Assembly: GCA_944380855.1 (NCBI GenBank)
Contig: CALWIW010000010.1
Location: 1-54,232, forward strand
Direction: 5' to 3'
Source of the DNA: an uncultured Clostridia bacterium
GTDB taxonomy: Bacteria; Bacillota; Clostridia; Oscillospirales; Acutalibacteraceae
DNA: 54,232 nucleotides
A model generated the notes under the pieces. That model was given only the letters and a program-made list of their open reading frames with translations, made no database searches and was not told the DNA's origin. Shown here piece by piece: positions 36,770-45,305 of this stretch. Each line of letters opens with the position of its first letter. The first letter of the stretch is position 1. The position numbers and the translations under genes were made by a program.

Positions 36770-38497
36770 TTATATTCTCTTTCCGTTTTTGGCAAATTTC
36801 ATGAGCTTTTCGGCTATTTTGTCGGTCAACAGTTCCTGACTTACTCTCCATTCCCAGTTTCCGCCCAAGGTGGAAGGTGTATTCATTCTTGCTTCGCTTC
36901 CAAGCCACAATATGTCCTGAAGCTGTATAATAACCGTGTTTGCCTTTGAATTATAAAGCACAGTAAGTATCATATCGAGAATTTCTTCGTCGGTAAGCTT
37001 TAGTTCCTCGGAAAGCTTTAAGTCCTGCTTGTATTTAAGTGTAAGCCTGTGGTTACGCTCTTTTTCTTTCTTATCTTCTTCAAGCTTTTTATTGTAGTCC
37101 TCAAGCTCCTCTGCTGTAAGCTTTTCTATCTCTTCCTCTGTAAGCTCCTCGGTTTCTTCTGCGGATTTTGTTGTTACCTCTTCATCTTCCTCTTCTTCTA
37201 TTTCAGGAACTTTGTCAGGATAACATTCGCTGTAAATTCTGCCCAAGGTCAAGGCAGGCTCCTTTTCAAACCAGCCTCTCAAAGTATCGTTGTCGTGGGT
37301 TCCTGTGTAAGCTACACAGTTTTCACAGTAATTGTGGGGAAGATAGCCGTTTTGGTCGTCGCCGTCAAAAGCAAATTCAAAAACCTTCATGCCGGGATAA
37401 CCGCTTTTTTCAAGCAGTACATATACGCTGTCGGCAAGAGAACCCAAATCCTCTGCAACTATTTCAGGGTCGCCCAGCTCCTCTTTAAGCTTCTCAAAAA
37501 ATTCAATTCCCGGACCGTTGAGCCAGTCTCCGATAACTGCATCTTCGGCAGGGTAGGGGATTGCGTAATATGTGTCGAAAGCACGGAAATGGTCAATTCT
37601 TGTTATGTCAAAAAGCTCGGTGGCAGCCTTAACACGGTTAATCCACCACTTGTAATCGGTCTTTTTCAAATATTCCCAATTATAGAGAGGATTTCCCCAA
37701 AGCTGACCCTTTACGGAGAAATAATCGGGGGGACAGCCTGCAACACGCACAGGTTTTCCCTCTTCGTCAAGCCAGAAAATTTCCGGGTTTGCCCATGTGT
37801 CGGCACTGTCCATAGCAACGTATATTGGCATATCTCCCAAAATTTTAATCCCAAGGCTGTTTACATAGCCTCTGAATTCCTCCCACTGCTGATAAAATTT
37901 AAATTGGAGAAATTTCCAAAACAGAATTTTATCGGCACATTTTTTTCTGTATTTTTCCAAAGCCTCGGGTTTTCGCAGACGTATATCCTCGTCCTCCCAC
38001 TCTGTCCATGCCTTGTTTTCAAATTCGGACTTAACGGACATGAAAAGGGCATAATCCTCCAGCCAGGCTTTATTCTTTTGACAGAAATTTTCAAAGTCTG
38101 TTAATTCAGGATTGTTTTCTTTTGCAAAAAACCTTGCACAGGCGTCCTCTAAAACTATAAATCTGCATTTATATATACGCTCGTAATCAACGTAATTTTC
38201 GTTTTCGCCCCAATTAAAATATTCTATAAGACTTTTTTTGAGAAGACCCTCTTCCCATAATTTTTCAAGGTCAATAAAGTAAGGGTTTCCTGCGTATGTT
38301 GAAAAGGACTGGTAGGGGGAATCTCCGTAGCTTGTAGGGCCTACAGGCAGAATTTGCCATATCTTATGTCCCGACTTTTTCAAAAAGTCTGCAAATTTTC
38401 GTGCTTCCTTTCCCATGGTTCCTATTCCGTAGGGTGATGGCAGAGAGGAAATCGGCATCAATATTCCCGCTGCTCTTTTGTTGTTTGTTGTATCCAT
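36770..38497 (-). CDS. malQ: 4-alpha-glucanotransferase with acidic insertion
   Basis: GH77 amylomaltase of 575 aa that moves glucan chains between maltodextrins. The catalytic residues are visible: nucleophile Asp in DITRIDHFRAF, acid/base Glu in VAEDLGSLADSV, and Asp in GTHDNDTLRGWF. The N-terminal GILMPISSLPSPYGIGTMG is typical. The family is usually near 500 aa. Here residues about 430-483 are an extra charged stretch very rich in Glu, Lys and Leu (for example EEEIEKLTAEELEDYNKKL), placed just before the last helix bundle. The stretch looks like a coiled coil or disordered loop. ATG start after GGAGCTGA. Single gene. Confidence 0.93.
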   Translation of the reverse strand: MDTTNNKRAAGILMPISSLPSPYGIGTMGKEARKFADFLKKSGHKIWQILPVGPTSYGDSPYQSFSTYAGNPYFIDLEKLWEEGLLKKSLIEYFNWGENENYVDYERIYKCRFIVLEDACARFFAKENNPELTDFENFCQKNKAWLEDYALFMSVKSEFENKAWTEWEDEDIRLRKPEALEKYRKKCADKILFWKFLQFKFYQQWEEFRGYVNSLGIKILGDMPIYVAMDSADTWANPEIFWLDEEGKPVRVAGCPPDYFSVKGQLWGNPLYNWEYLKKTDYKWWINRVKAATELFDITRIDHFRAFDTYYAIPYPAEDAVIGDWLNGPGIEFFEKLKEELGDPEIVAEDLGSLADSVYVLLEKSGYPGMKVFEFAFDGDDQNGYLPHNYCENCVAYTGTHDNDTLRGWFEKEPALTLGRIYSECYPDKVPEIEEEEDEEVTTKSAEETEELTEEEIEKLTAEELEDYNKKLEEDKKEKERNHRLTLKYKQDLKLSEELKLTDEEILDMILTVLYNSKANTVIIQLQDILWLGSEARMNTPSTLGGNWEWRVSQELLTDKIAEKLMKFAKNGKRI

Positions 38498-38634
38498 TTA
38501 TATCAGCTCCGTTTGTGTTATGAGATAAAGTTTTATTGTTGTACAAAAAAAATCAACTTGTTAATTTTAACATATAATTTATAAATTTTCAAGTGTTTTT
38601 GTATTTTATCTACAACTAAGCGGAGAAAAAAGAT

Positions 38635-39183
38635 TTAAAGCTTTAAAATTTCTTCCAAAGCCAAAAGCATGACAGCCTTTGCCGCAGTTTCTCTGATATT
38701 TTCTCTTGCTGTAGTCTTATAAAACTCGCCTTTTACAGCGAAAACTCTATCATTTACGCAGACTCCCATATAAACAAGTCCGACAGGCTTTTCTTTGGTT
38801 CCGCCTGTGGGTCCTGCCACGCCTGTTGTGGATATTCCCACCTGTGCATTAGAAAGCTCTTTAATTCCTTTTGCCATCTGACAGGCTGTTTGGTTTGACA
38901 CGGCTCCGAATTTTTCTAAAACAGAATTTTCAACACTTAAAATTCTGTGCTTTATTTCGTTTGAATAAGAGCAGACTCCGCACTCAAAAATCTCGGAAGC
39001 ACCGGAAATTTCCGTTATTTTTTTTGATACAAGACCGCCGGTACAGCTTTCCGCTGTGGAAATTTTAATGCCTTTACTTATAAGAATTTTTACAAGAGCA
39101 TACTGGATTTCACTTTCGGATATTCCGTAACCTGAGCATTTTTCAGATATAAAATCTTCGTTTATTATCCTTTCTGTTTCCAT
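38635..39183 (-). CDS. pncC: Nicotinamide-nucleotide amidase, CinA C-terminal domain type
   Basis: Stand-alone CinA-C protein of 182 aa, which deamidates NMN to nicotinate mononucleotide in the pyridine nucleotide salvage cycle. The hallmark ISTAESCTGGLVSKKIT and the later GISTTGVAGPTGGTKEKPVGLVY are present. About 20 residues precede the domain. No competence or RecA gene is nearby. Start ATG follows AAAGGAG. Confidence 0.9.
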   Translation of the reverse strand: METERIINEDFISEKCSGYGISESEIQYALVKILISKGIKISTAESCTGGLVSKKITEISGASEIFECGVCSYSNEIKHRILSVENSVLEKFGAVSNQTACQMAKGIKELSNAQVGISTTGVAGPTGGTKEKPVGLVYMGVCVNDRVFAVKGEFYKTTARENIRETAAKAVMLLALEEILKL

Positions 39184-39261
39184 TTCTATTCTCCTTTTGT
39201 TTTTTATTTAATTATACACCTTGAAGTAAGATTTTCAACATAAAAGGCAAATAAAGCTCGG

Positions 39262-39290
39262 TTGCAATTATCGGATAATTTTGATATTAT
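39262..39290 (+). promoter_or_regulatory. Promoter of rsmE-mtnN
   Basis: TTGCAA (39262-39267), a 17-bp spacer and TATTAT (39285-39290), 38 bp before rsmE. Confidence 0.55.
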
Positions 39291-39327
39291 ATAAGATAGA
39301 ATTTTTACAAAGAAAGAGGCAGGATTT

Positions 39328-40062
39328 ATGCCAAGATTTTTTATAGACCGCCCTGTTGATAAGGACGAAACCAGTATTGTGCTTGAGGGCGAGGACGGAC
39401 GTCATATTGAACGCTCTTTGAGAATGTCTTTAGGGGAAGAAATAGCCGTTTGCGACAGCCTTGAAAATGAGCATTACTGTAAAATCATAAACATTCAAAA
39501 CGGTGCCGTAACGGCAGAGATACTTTACAGTCAGCCATGCAAAAATGAACCTTCTGTAAAGGTTACTCTTTATCAGGCTCTTACAAAGGGTGATAAAATG
39601 GAAAAAAAAAAAAAAAAAGCGGTGGAGCTTGGTGTTACAAGTATAGTTCCTGTTTTGACAAAACGCTGTGTGTCCAGACCTGATGAAAAAAGTCTTGTTA
39701 AAAAATGTTTGCGTTGGCAGAAAATTGCCCAGCAGGCGGCAATGCAGTCTCACCGTGGTATTATTCCTGTGGTGGAAAAGCCTGTTGATTTTAAAAAAGC
39801 CTTGGAAAACAGCAGGGAAAACCAAAAGAATATTCTTTTCTATGAAAAGGGCGGAGAAAAATTATCCGACTGCGGTTTAAAAAATGTTAAAAATCTCGGT
39901 ATTTTTATAGGAAGCGAGGGAGGCTTTGACCCTGAGGAGGTTTCAGCCTTTTTGGAGCATGGAGGAAATACCGCAACCTTGGGTAAAAGAATTTTACGTG
40001 CGGAAACGGCTCCCCTTGCGGCTCTTGCGGTAATAATGTATGAAACGGGAAACATGGATTGA
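39328..40062 (+). CDS. rsmE: 16S rRNA (uracil-1498-N3)-methyltransferase
   Basis: SPOUT-fold enzyme of 244 aa that methylates U1498 of 16S rRNA. Family parts: LEGEDGRHIERSLRMSLGEEI in the N-terminal barrel, YQALTKGDKME, VPVLTKRCVSRP, and the knot GIFIGSEGGFDPEEV with LGKRILRAETA. At residues 93-97 the gene has KKKKK encoded by a run of 17 A (39602-39618), where relatives have mostly hydrophobic residues before KAVELG. The frame and length are right. The run could cause slippage or be an assembly error. Cotranscribed with mtnN. Confidence 0.92.
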   Translation: MPRFFIDRPVDKDETSIVLEGEDGRHIERSLRMSLGEEIAVCDSLENEHYCKIINIQNGAVTAEILYSQPCKNEPSVKVTLYQALTKGDKMEKKKKKAVELGVTSIVPVLTKRCVSRPDEKSLVKKCLRWQKIAQQAAMQSHRGIIPVVEKPVDFKKALENSRENQKNILFYEKGGEKLSDCGLKNVKNLGIFIGSEGGFDPEEVSAFLEHGGNTATLGKRILRAETAPLAALAVIMYETGNMD

Positions 40063-40078
40063 GAAAGGAAGTTTTGTG

Positions 40079-40774
40079 ATGATTGGCGTTATATGTGCTA
40101 TGGCGATAGAAGCTGACGGTATAAAAAATATGATGCGTGATGTGGAGAAAAATACTGCGGCAAAAATTGAGTTTGCTAAAGGCAAAATCCACGGAAAAGA
40201 TGTGGTTGTTGCCCAGTGCGGAATAGGCAAGGTAAACGCTGCAATTTCAACACAGATAATGATAGATATGTATAAACCCGATGTGATTATTAACAGCGGT
40301 GTTGCAGGTTCTTTAAGCGAAAAACTGACGGTGGGTGACATAGTTATTTCAGATAAAGCGGTTCAGCATGATATGGATATAACCGCGTTGGGCGATCCTT
40401 TGGGACAGATAAGCTTTAACGATGAGCAGATTATTTATATTCCCGCTGACCAAACTGTTTCTGACAGACTTTTTTCAGCCTGCCAAAAGCTTAAAAACAC
40501 AAGGGTCATAAAGGGAACAGTGGCTTCGGGAGATAAGTTTATTTCAGATGTTGAGGAAAGACTTAAAATCGGAAGAACCTTTGACGCTTTGGCTTGTGAA
40601 ATGGAGGGAGCCTCTGTGGGTCAGGTTTGCTACAGAAACTCGGTTCCTTATTCAATTTTAAGAAGTATCTCCGATGATTTAAAATCAAACGAAGGAACAG
40701 ATTATATGGAATTTTGCAAATCAGCCGCCGAAAAATCCATAGCGGTGATTGACGAGTACATCTCAAGCCTTTGA
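40079..40774 (+). CDS. mtnN: 5'-methylthioadenosine/S-adenosylhomocysteine nucleosidase
   Basis: Enzyme of 231 aa that removes adenine from methylthioadenosine and S-adenosylhomocysteine, recycling products of SAM-dependent reactions. It starts MIGVICAMAIEADGI with the substrate loop VVVAQCGIGKVNAA, followed by NSGVAG and the active-site segment ACEMEGASVGQVC. Asp of the catalytic dyad is in LRSISDD. ATG at 40079 has GAAAGGAAG upstream; the frame extends back over the rsmE end without a site. 16 bp after rsmE. Confidence 0.95.
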   Translation: MIGVICAMAIEADGIKNMMRDVEKNTAAKIEFAKGKIHGKDVVVAQCGIGKVNAAISTQIMIDMYKPDVIINSGVAGSLSEKLTVGDIVISDKAVQHDMDITALGDPLGQISFNDEQIIYIPADQTVSDRLFSACQKLKNTRVIKGTVASGDKFISDVEERLKIGRTFDALACEMEGASVGQVCYRNSVPYSILRSISDDLKSNEGTDYMEFCKSAAEKSIAVIDEYISSL

Positions 40775-40831
40775 CTGTGACTTGCTGAAAAAAGGTTTTA
40801 GAGGAAAATAACTTGATTTGAGGCGAGATGA

Positions 40832-42436
40832 ATGGACAAGGTTGTAATTCTTGATTCTACATTGAGGGACGGAGCACAGGGAGAGGGAATATCCTTTTCT
40901 TTACAGGATAAGCTGTCAATTGCCTATGCTTTGGACGATTTGGGAATTGATTATATAGAAGCAGGAAACCCTTTTTCCAATCCCAAGGATATGGAGTTTT
41001 TTGAACTGCTGAAAAGCAAAAAAAAGTTTAAGCACTCTACCCTTGTGGCGTTTGGAAGTACAAGGCGAAAGGATAAAACCGTTGAAGAGGATAAAAATAT
41101 CAAGGCACTTTTGGAAACGGAAACAAAGGCAGTTGCCGTTTTCGGAAAAGCCTGGCTTCTTCATGTTTCGGAAATTCTTTGTACAGACGGAGAAACAAAC
41201 CTAAGCATGATATATGATACGGTTAAGTATTTAAAGGAAAAAGGGAAAGAAGTTTTCTTTGACGCTGAGCATTTTTTTGACGGCTATAAGGACAGCAGGG
41301 AATACGCGGTAAAGGTTTTGCATACTGCTTATAATGCAGGTGCTGACAGTATTGTGCTTTGCGACACAAACGGAGGAGCTTTTCCCGATGAAATATTTGA
41401 AATATGCACCGAGATGAACAAGCTTTTCCCGGGAAAAATAGGCATACATACTCACAATGACAGGGGAATGGCAGTGGCCAACACGGTAATGGCGGTAAAA
41501 GCCGGAGCGACCCATGTTCAGGGAACATATTTGGGATTCGGAGAAAGATGCGGAAACGCAACCCTTTCAACAATAATTCCAAACCTTACAATAAAGATGA
41601 ATAAATCCTGTATACCGGAAGGTAACCTTCCAAAGATTACGCCGTCGGCAAGAAAAATTGCCGAGATATGCAACATAAGCATAAAAAGAAACGAGCCGTA
41701 TACAGGTACTGCAGCTTTTGCACACAAGGCGGGTATGCACGCTGACGGTGTTTTAAAGCTTTCAAAAAGCTTTGAACATATCAGTCCCGAAACTGTAGGC
41801 AACACGAGAAAAATACTTATGAGCGAAATTTCAGGACGAGGAGCAGTGCTTCAGGAAATAAGAAAAATAAATCCTCATATAACTAAGGACAGTCCCGAAA
41901 CCTTAAAAGTTTTAGAGGAGCTTAAAAAATTGGAATCTCAGGGATATCAGTTTGAGGGTGCGGACAGCTCCTTTGAAATGCTTATCCGCAGATGTATAGG
42001 TGCTTATAAAAACTTTTTTGAATTGCTTAATTATAAAATCGTAACAGGCAGACCATGCGAAGATGGCTGTTCCGCTACTGCAACGGTTAAAGTTAAGGTT
42101 GGGGATAAAACTCAGCTTATGGCGGCAGAGGGAAACGGACCTATCAACGCTTTTGACAAGGCGTTGAGATTTGCACTTGAAGTGTTTTATCCGAGCCTTG
42201 TGAAAATGCGTCTTATTGACTATAAGGTTAGAGTTATGGAGAGCAAGCGTGCAACAGCGGCACCGGTAAGAGTTTTGATAACATCTACCGACGGCAAACG
42301 TATTTGGACAACTATAGGAGTATCCGGAGACGTGGTTGACGCTTCAAGACTTGCCTTGACAGAGTCTATAGAATACAAGCTTATAAAAGACACAGTGGAC
42401 AATGCTGTTTTTCTCATTCCGTCGGGAAATCAGTAA
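40832..42436 (+). CDS. cimA: (R)-citramalate synthase
   Basis: Enzyme of 534 aa that condenses pyruvate and acetyl-CoA to citramalate, opening a threonine-independent way to isoleucine. The catalytic TIM barrel starts DSTLRDGAQGEGISFS, has FFDAEHFFDGYKDSREYA, LCDTNGGAFPDEI and the metal site IHTHNDRGMAVANT. The insert KAGMHADGVLKLSKSFEHI and the C-terminal regulatory leucine-binding domain are present. Together with ilvBNC in this window it supports isoleucine synthesis. ATG start after GAGGCGAGATGA. Homocitrate or isopropylmalate synthase is less likely because of the start motif and length. Confidence 0.93.
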   Translation: MDKVVILDSTLRDGAQGEGISFSLQDKLSIAYALDDLGIDYIEAGNPFSNPKDMEFFELLKSKKKFKHSTLVAFGSTRRKDKTVEEDKNIKALLETETKAVAVFGKAWLLHVSEILCTDGETNLSMIYDTVKYLKEKGKEVFFDAEHFFDGYKDSREYAVKVLHTAYNAGADSIVLCDTNGGAFPDEIFEICTEMNKLFPGKIGIHTHNDRGMAVANTVMAVKAGATHVQGTYLGFGERCGNATLSTIIPNLTIKMNKSCIPEGNLPKITPSARKIAEICNISIKRNEPYTGTAAFAHKAGMHADGVLKLSKSFEHISPETVGNTRKILMSEISGRGAVLQEIRKINPHITKDSPETLKVLEELKKLESQGYQFEGADSSFEMLIRRCIGAYKNFFELLNYKIVTGRPCEDGCSATATVKVKVGDKTQLMAAEGNGPINAFDKALRFALEVFYPSLVKMRLIDYKVRVMESKRATAAPVRVLITSTDGKRIWTTIGVSGDVVDASRLALTESIEYKLIKDTVDNAVFLIPSGNQ

Positions 42437-42468
42437 TGTATATTGCAAAAGTTGAGAGGTGAGAAGAT

Positions 42469-43206
42469 TTGGAGGACAGATACAACGAGCTTATCGAAAT
42501 GGTTTATAAAGCCAAGAATAATTCCCGTGAGGCAGATAATCTTGTAAGGCTTTATATGGGCTTTATCAAGTCTGAAACGGTGAAATTTTTGGGAAAAGAT
42601 GTCACAATGGGTGAGGACGACGAGCTTAGTATCGCGATGCTTGCCTTTTATGAAGCAGTTCTTGGTTACAGCAGATGGAAAGGCTCATTTGTATCCTATG
42701 CCAGACTTCATATAAAACACAGGCTGATAGACCATTACAGAAAAGAAAAAAAGTATCGCGGGATTGTTTCCCTTGATACGGAAAGTCAGCATGAGGATAC
42801 TCCGCCCCTTATAGAAACCTTGGAAGAAAATAAAAGCGAGCTGGAAGAGTTCAAGGCTTTAAGCGATACAAAATCGGAAATAAAGGAATATTCAACCGAG
42901 CTTGAGGGATTTTCCGTTGAGTTAACGGAAATAGCGGAAAATACCCCGAAGCAAAAAAGAACCCTGAATGCCTGTTTTAAGGCATTGGAATTTATGAAAA
43001 GCAATAGCCGTCTTATGGATAATTTTCTAAAGACAAAAAAGCTTCCGATAACAGAGATAGCCAACAATACAAAGGTTGATAAAAAGACTTTGGAAAGGCA
43101 CAGAAAATATCTTGTGGCTATTATTTTGGCATATACCAACGGCTATGATATAATACGGAACCATATAAAGGGGATAAATCCCAAAAAGGAGGGAGAAAGT
43201 CTATGA
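42469..43206 (+). CDS. sigI: RNA polymerase sigma-I factor
   Basis: Alternative sigma factor of 245 aa. Region 2 has DDELSIAMLAFYEAVLGYSRWKGSFVSYARLHIKHRLIDHYRKEKK (about 45-95), the best-kept part of the SigI family. A variable acidic middle is followed by a C-terminal DNA-binding part (ITEIANNTKVDKKTLERHRKYLVAIILAYTNGYDIIRNHI). Start TTG after AGAGGTGAGAAGA. Its stop overlaps the start of an RsgI-like anti-sigma gene in ATGA. In Clostridium thermocellum SigI factors control cellulosome genes, and they respond to heat in Bacillus. The targets here are unknown. Confidence 0.9.
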   Translation: MEDRYNELIEMVYKAKNNSREADNLVRLYMGFIKSETVKFLGKDVTMGEDDELSIAMLAFYEAVLGYSRWKGSFVSYARLHIKHRLIDHYRKEKKYRGIVSLDTESQHEDTPPLIETLEENKSELEEFKALSDTKSEIKEYSTELEGFSVELTEIAENTPKQKRTLNACFKALEFMKSNSRLMDNFLKTKKLPITEIANNTKVDKKTLERHRKYLVAIILAYTNGYDIIRNHIKGINPKKEGESL

Positions 43207-43796
43207 AATACCTTGTAATGGAACGTCATGAAAGCTATGTTGTTGTGCTTGATGAGCAGGGAAGATTTTTTAAGGTTGCAAACATGGACTACTTTCCCGG
43301 TCAAACCCTGACAAAGGTAATACCTATGGAGGACTTTGTGGAAAAAAGAAAGAAAAGAGCAGTTTTCTTTTCTTTGTTTTTGGCGGTTGTCCTATTGTTT
43401 GCCTTTGGAATTTACTTTTTCTTTTTTTCTTCTTCCGGCACGGACTCTGTTGTTTTCAGAATAAATATGGGCGGAGAAATTGCCGTTACCTGCGACAGGA
43501 AAAATAATGTAACAAAGATTGAGGGTAAGAATCCCGAGGGGGAAATTCTTGCACAGGACGTGGATTTTAATAACAAAAGCATAAAGACAGTATCCGCTGA
43601 ACTGCTGGAAAAATCCGTGAATATGGGATTTTTCGGCAAAGACGAAGAAATATTTTTGTCCATTGAGGGAATATATGACGATGATAATGAACGCCTTGAA
43701 AGCCTCGGAGATTTTTTGGAAGATTATGCCGAGGACAGATACGATATAGAGGTGGAAAAATGCTCGTGGGAAGAATACTCTTTTGAAAAAAGCTGA
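43203..43796 (+). CDS. rsgI: RsgI-type membrane anti-sigma factor, short form
   Basis: Membrane protein of 197 aa. Residues 1-50 form an RsgI_N domain (ESYVVVLDEQGRFFKVAN, PGQTLTKVIPM) that should bind SigI in the cytoplasm. Residues 52-76 are one membrane helix. The outside part (77-197) resembles the conserved extracellular domain of RsgI proteins, but there is no C-terminal carbohydrate-binding or enzyme module. The usual Asn-Pro site of autocleavage appears as INMGG. Overlaps sigI in ATGA, so the two proteins are made in balance. Confidence 0.85.
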   Translation: MKYLVMERHESYVVVLDEQGRFFKVANMDYFPGQTLTKVIPMEDFVEKRKKRAVFFSLFLAVVLLFAFGIYFFFFSSSGTDSVVFRINMGGEIAVTCDRKNNVTKIEGKNPEGEILAQDVDFNNKSIKTVSAELLEKSVNMGFFGKDEEIFLSIEGIYDDDNERLESLGDFLEDYAEDRYDIEVEKCSWEEYSFEKS

Positions 43797-43830
43797 TATA
43801 ATGCTGAGCTTAGGAAAAAAATAAAAATTA

Positions 43831-43869
43831 AAAAACTTTTCTCAGACCCCGTTTTGAGAAAAGTTTTTT
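43831..43869 (+). terminator. Terminator of sigI-rsgI
   Basis: AAAAACTTTTCTCA pairs with TGAGAAAAGTTTTT over ACCCCGTT, followed by T. Confidence 0.85.
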
Positions 43870-43926
43870 CGTATTCTCTTAATGAAAACAAAATAAAAGA
43901 TTTACAATGAAAGAGAGGAATTAATT

Positions 43927-44736
43927 ATGAAAAAGATATTAGTTAAAAAAACAGCAGGTTTGCTTGCAGTGCTGACGGTTGTTGTTTCTTTGCTGGCAGG
44001 CTGTGCAGGTTCAAATACAGCCACGGAAAGACAAAATTCTGCAACTGAACCTGACAAAAGTACGGTTTACAGCGACGGTCAGTCGGTTAAGGATATTTTC
44101 CTTGAGGACGCAAAAATAATAGCTTTTGAATATGTGGGAATAAGTCCTGACGATGCAGCCGTATACAAAGCTGAGCTGGACGATGGTATTTACGAAATAG
44201 AATTTATTTACGGTGATGAAGATTACGAAATCGGAGTAAATAAATCAACCGGTGAAGTGGTAAAATTTAATAAGGAAAAGCATAAATCAGGCAATGTGAA
44301 TGCAGCAGATGAAGGGGGAGAAATTACCCTTGAGCAGGCAAAGACGATTGCTTTTGAGTATGCGGGAGTTTCATCGTCAGATGCGACAGTACTGAAAGAA
44401 GAACTTGACGACGGAAACTATGAAATAGATTTTACAGCACTAGATACAAAGTATGAGGTAGACGTAAACAAATCAACGGGAGAGGTTGTAAAATTTGACA
44501 AGGAAATTATAGGAAACAGTCAGTCGGCAAGCGGTACGGAAATAGAATTTGAAGAAGCTTTAAATATTGCTTACAATCATGCAGGAGTAAACCCCGAGTC
44601 TGTTTATGACAGAGAAATTGAGTTTGAATATAATCACTATGAAATAAGCTTTAAATATGACGGTTATGAGTATGAGTATGAAATTTCCACAGACGGAACC
44701 ATACTAAAATCAGAAAAAGAGAGAGATTATTTTTAA
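43927..44736 (+). CDS. Lipoprotein with three PepSY domains
   Basis: Surface lipoprotein of 269 aa. The signal peptide ends in the lipobox LLAGC (Cys 26). Three PepSY-like repeats of about 60 aa follow, each starting with an Ala-rich helix (DAKIIAFEYVGIS, QAKTIAFEYAGVS, EALNIAYNHAGVN) and ending with beta strands and VNKSTGEVVKF-like text. The first two repeats are nearly the same. PepSY domains are thought to inhibit or bind proteases or to sense the envelope; the function here is unknown. ATG start after AAGAGAGG. It follows the sigI-rsgI terminator and could be its own unit. Confidence 0.85.
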   Translation: MKKILVKKTAGLLAVLTVVVSLLAGCAGSNTATERQNSATEPDKSTVYSDGQSVKDIFLEDAKIIAFEYVGISPDDAAVYKAELDDGIYEIEFIYGDEDYEIGVNKSTGEVVKFNKEKHKSGNVNAADEGGEITLEQAKTIAFEYAGVSSSDATVLKEELDDGNYEIDFTALDTKYEVDVNKSTGEVVKFDKEIIGNSQSASGTEIEFEEALNIAYNHAGVNPESVYDREIEFEYNHYEISFKYDGYEYEYEISTDGTILKSEKERDYF

Positions 44737-44760
44737 GATATTTTAAAAATTAAAACAGCA

Positions 44761-44799
44761 AAAAGCGTACCTGAAGATTTGGTTTTCAGATACGCTTTT
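44761..44799. terminator. Bidirectional terminator between PepSY and ybaK genes
   Basis: AAAAGCGTACCTGAA pairs with TTCAGATACGCTTTT with one mismatch over a GATTTGGTT loop. Confidence 0.8.
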
Positions 44800-44818
44800 G
44801 ATTTATAATGTTAAAATG

Positions 44819-45292
44819 TTAATCCACACAGACATCGAAAAACAGGGGATTGACTGACTTTTCAAGATTTTCGATGGTAAGTTCAACCTGATAGCCGATT
44901 TTGCCTGCACTGAAGATGATAGACGGAAAGCTTTTTGCACTTGTATCGGTTATTGTTACAAATCTTTTCTTCATGCCGATTGGGGAACAGCCACCGTGTA
45001 TATATCCCGTAAGGGGAAGAAGCTCCTTTGACTTTATCATCTCAATGGATTTTTCTTTTACCGCAATTGCAGCTTTTTTCAGGTCAAGCTCTCTGCATAC
45101 GGGAATCATAAAAACGTAGTTTTTACCGGATTTTCCCACCGTTACAAGAGTTTTAAAAACCACGTCTGGGTTTTGCCCCAAAGCCTTTGCCACTTCCTCA
45201 CCGCTTAAAGCGTCGGTGTCGGCGTAGCAGTAATGATTATAGGGGATTTTTTGCTTGTCAAGCAATCTCATAACATTTGTTTTGTAATCCAT
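44819..45292 (-). CDS. ybaK: Cys-tRNA(Pro)/Cys-tRNA(Cys) deacylase YbaK
   Basis: Cytoplasmic editing protein of 157 aa that hydrolyses Cys-tRNA-Pro made by ProRS. The family pattern is present: GEEVAKALGQNPDVVFKTLV, the pocket Lys and VMIPVCRELDLKKAA, then LTGYIHGGCSPIGMKKR. Start ATG at 45292 after AAAGGTGATAAGA; a GTG three codons earlier lies too near to that site. It may be cotranscribed with the symporter gene upstream (13 bp). Confidence 0.92.
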   Translation of the reverse strand: MDYKTNVMRLLDKQKIPYNHYCYADTDALSGEEVAKALGQNPDVVFKTLVTVGKSGKNYVFMIPVCRELDLKKAAIAVKEKSIEMIKSKELLPLTGYIHGGCSPIGMKKRFVTITDTSAKSFPSIIFSAGKIGYQVELTIENLEKSVNPLFFDVCVD

Positions 45293-45305
45293 TCTTATCA
45301 CCTTT

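Noticed and set aside
37049-38104. Long plus-strand open frame opposite malQ
   Set aside because: Antisense shadow of a well-supported GH77 gene. It has no ribosome binding site and its text is Phe/Leu-rich without known features.
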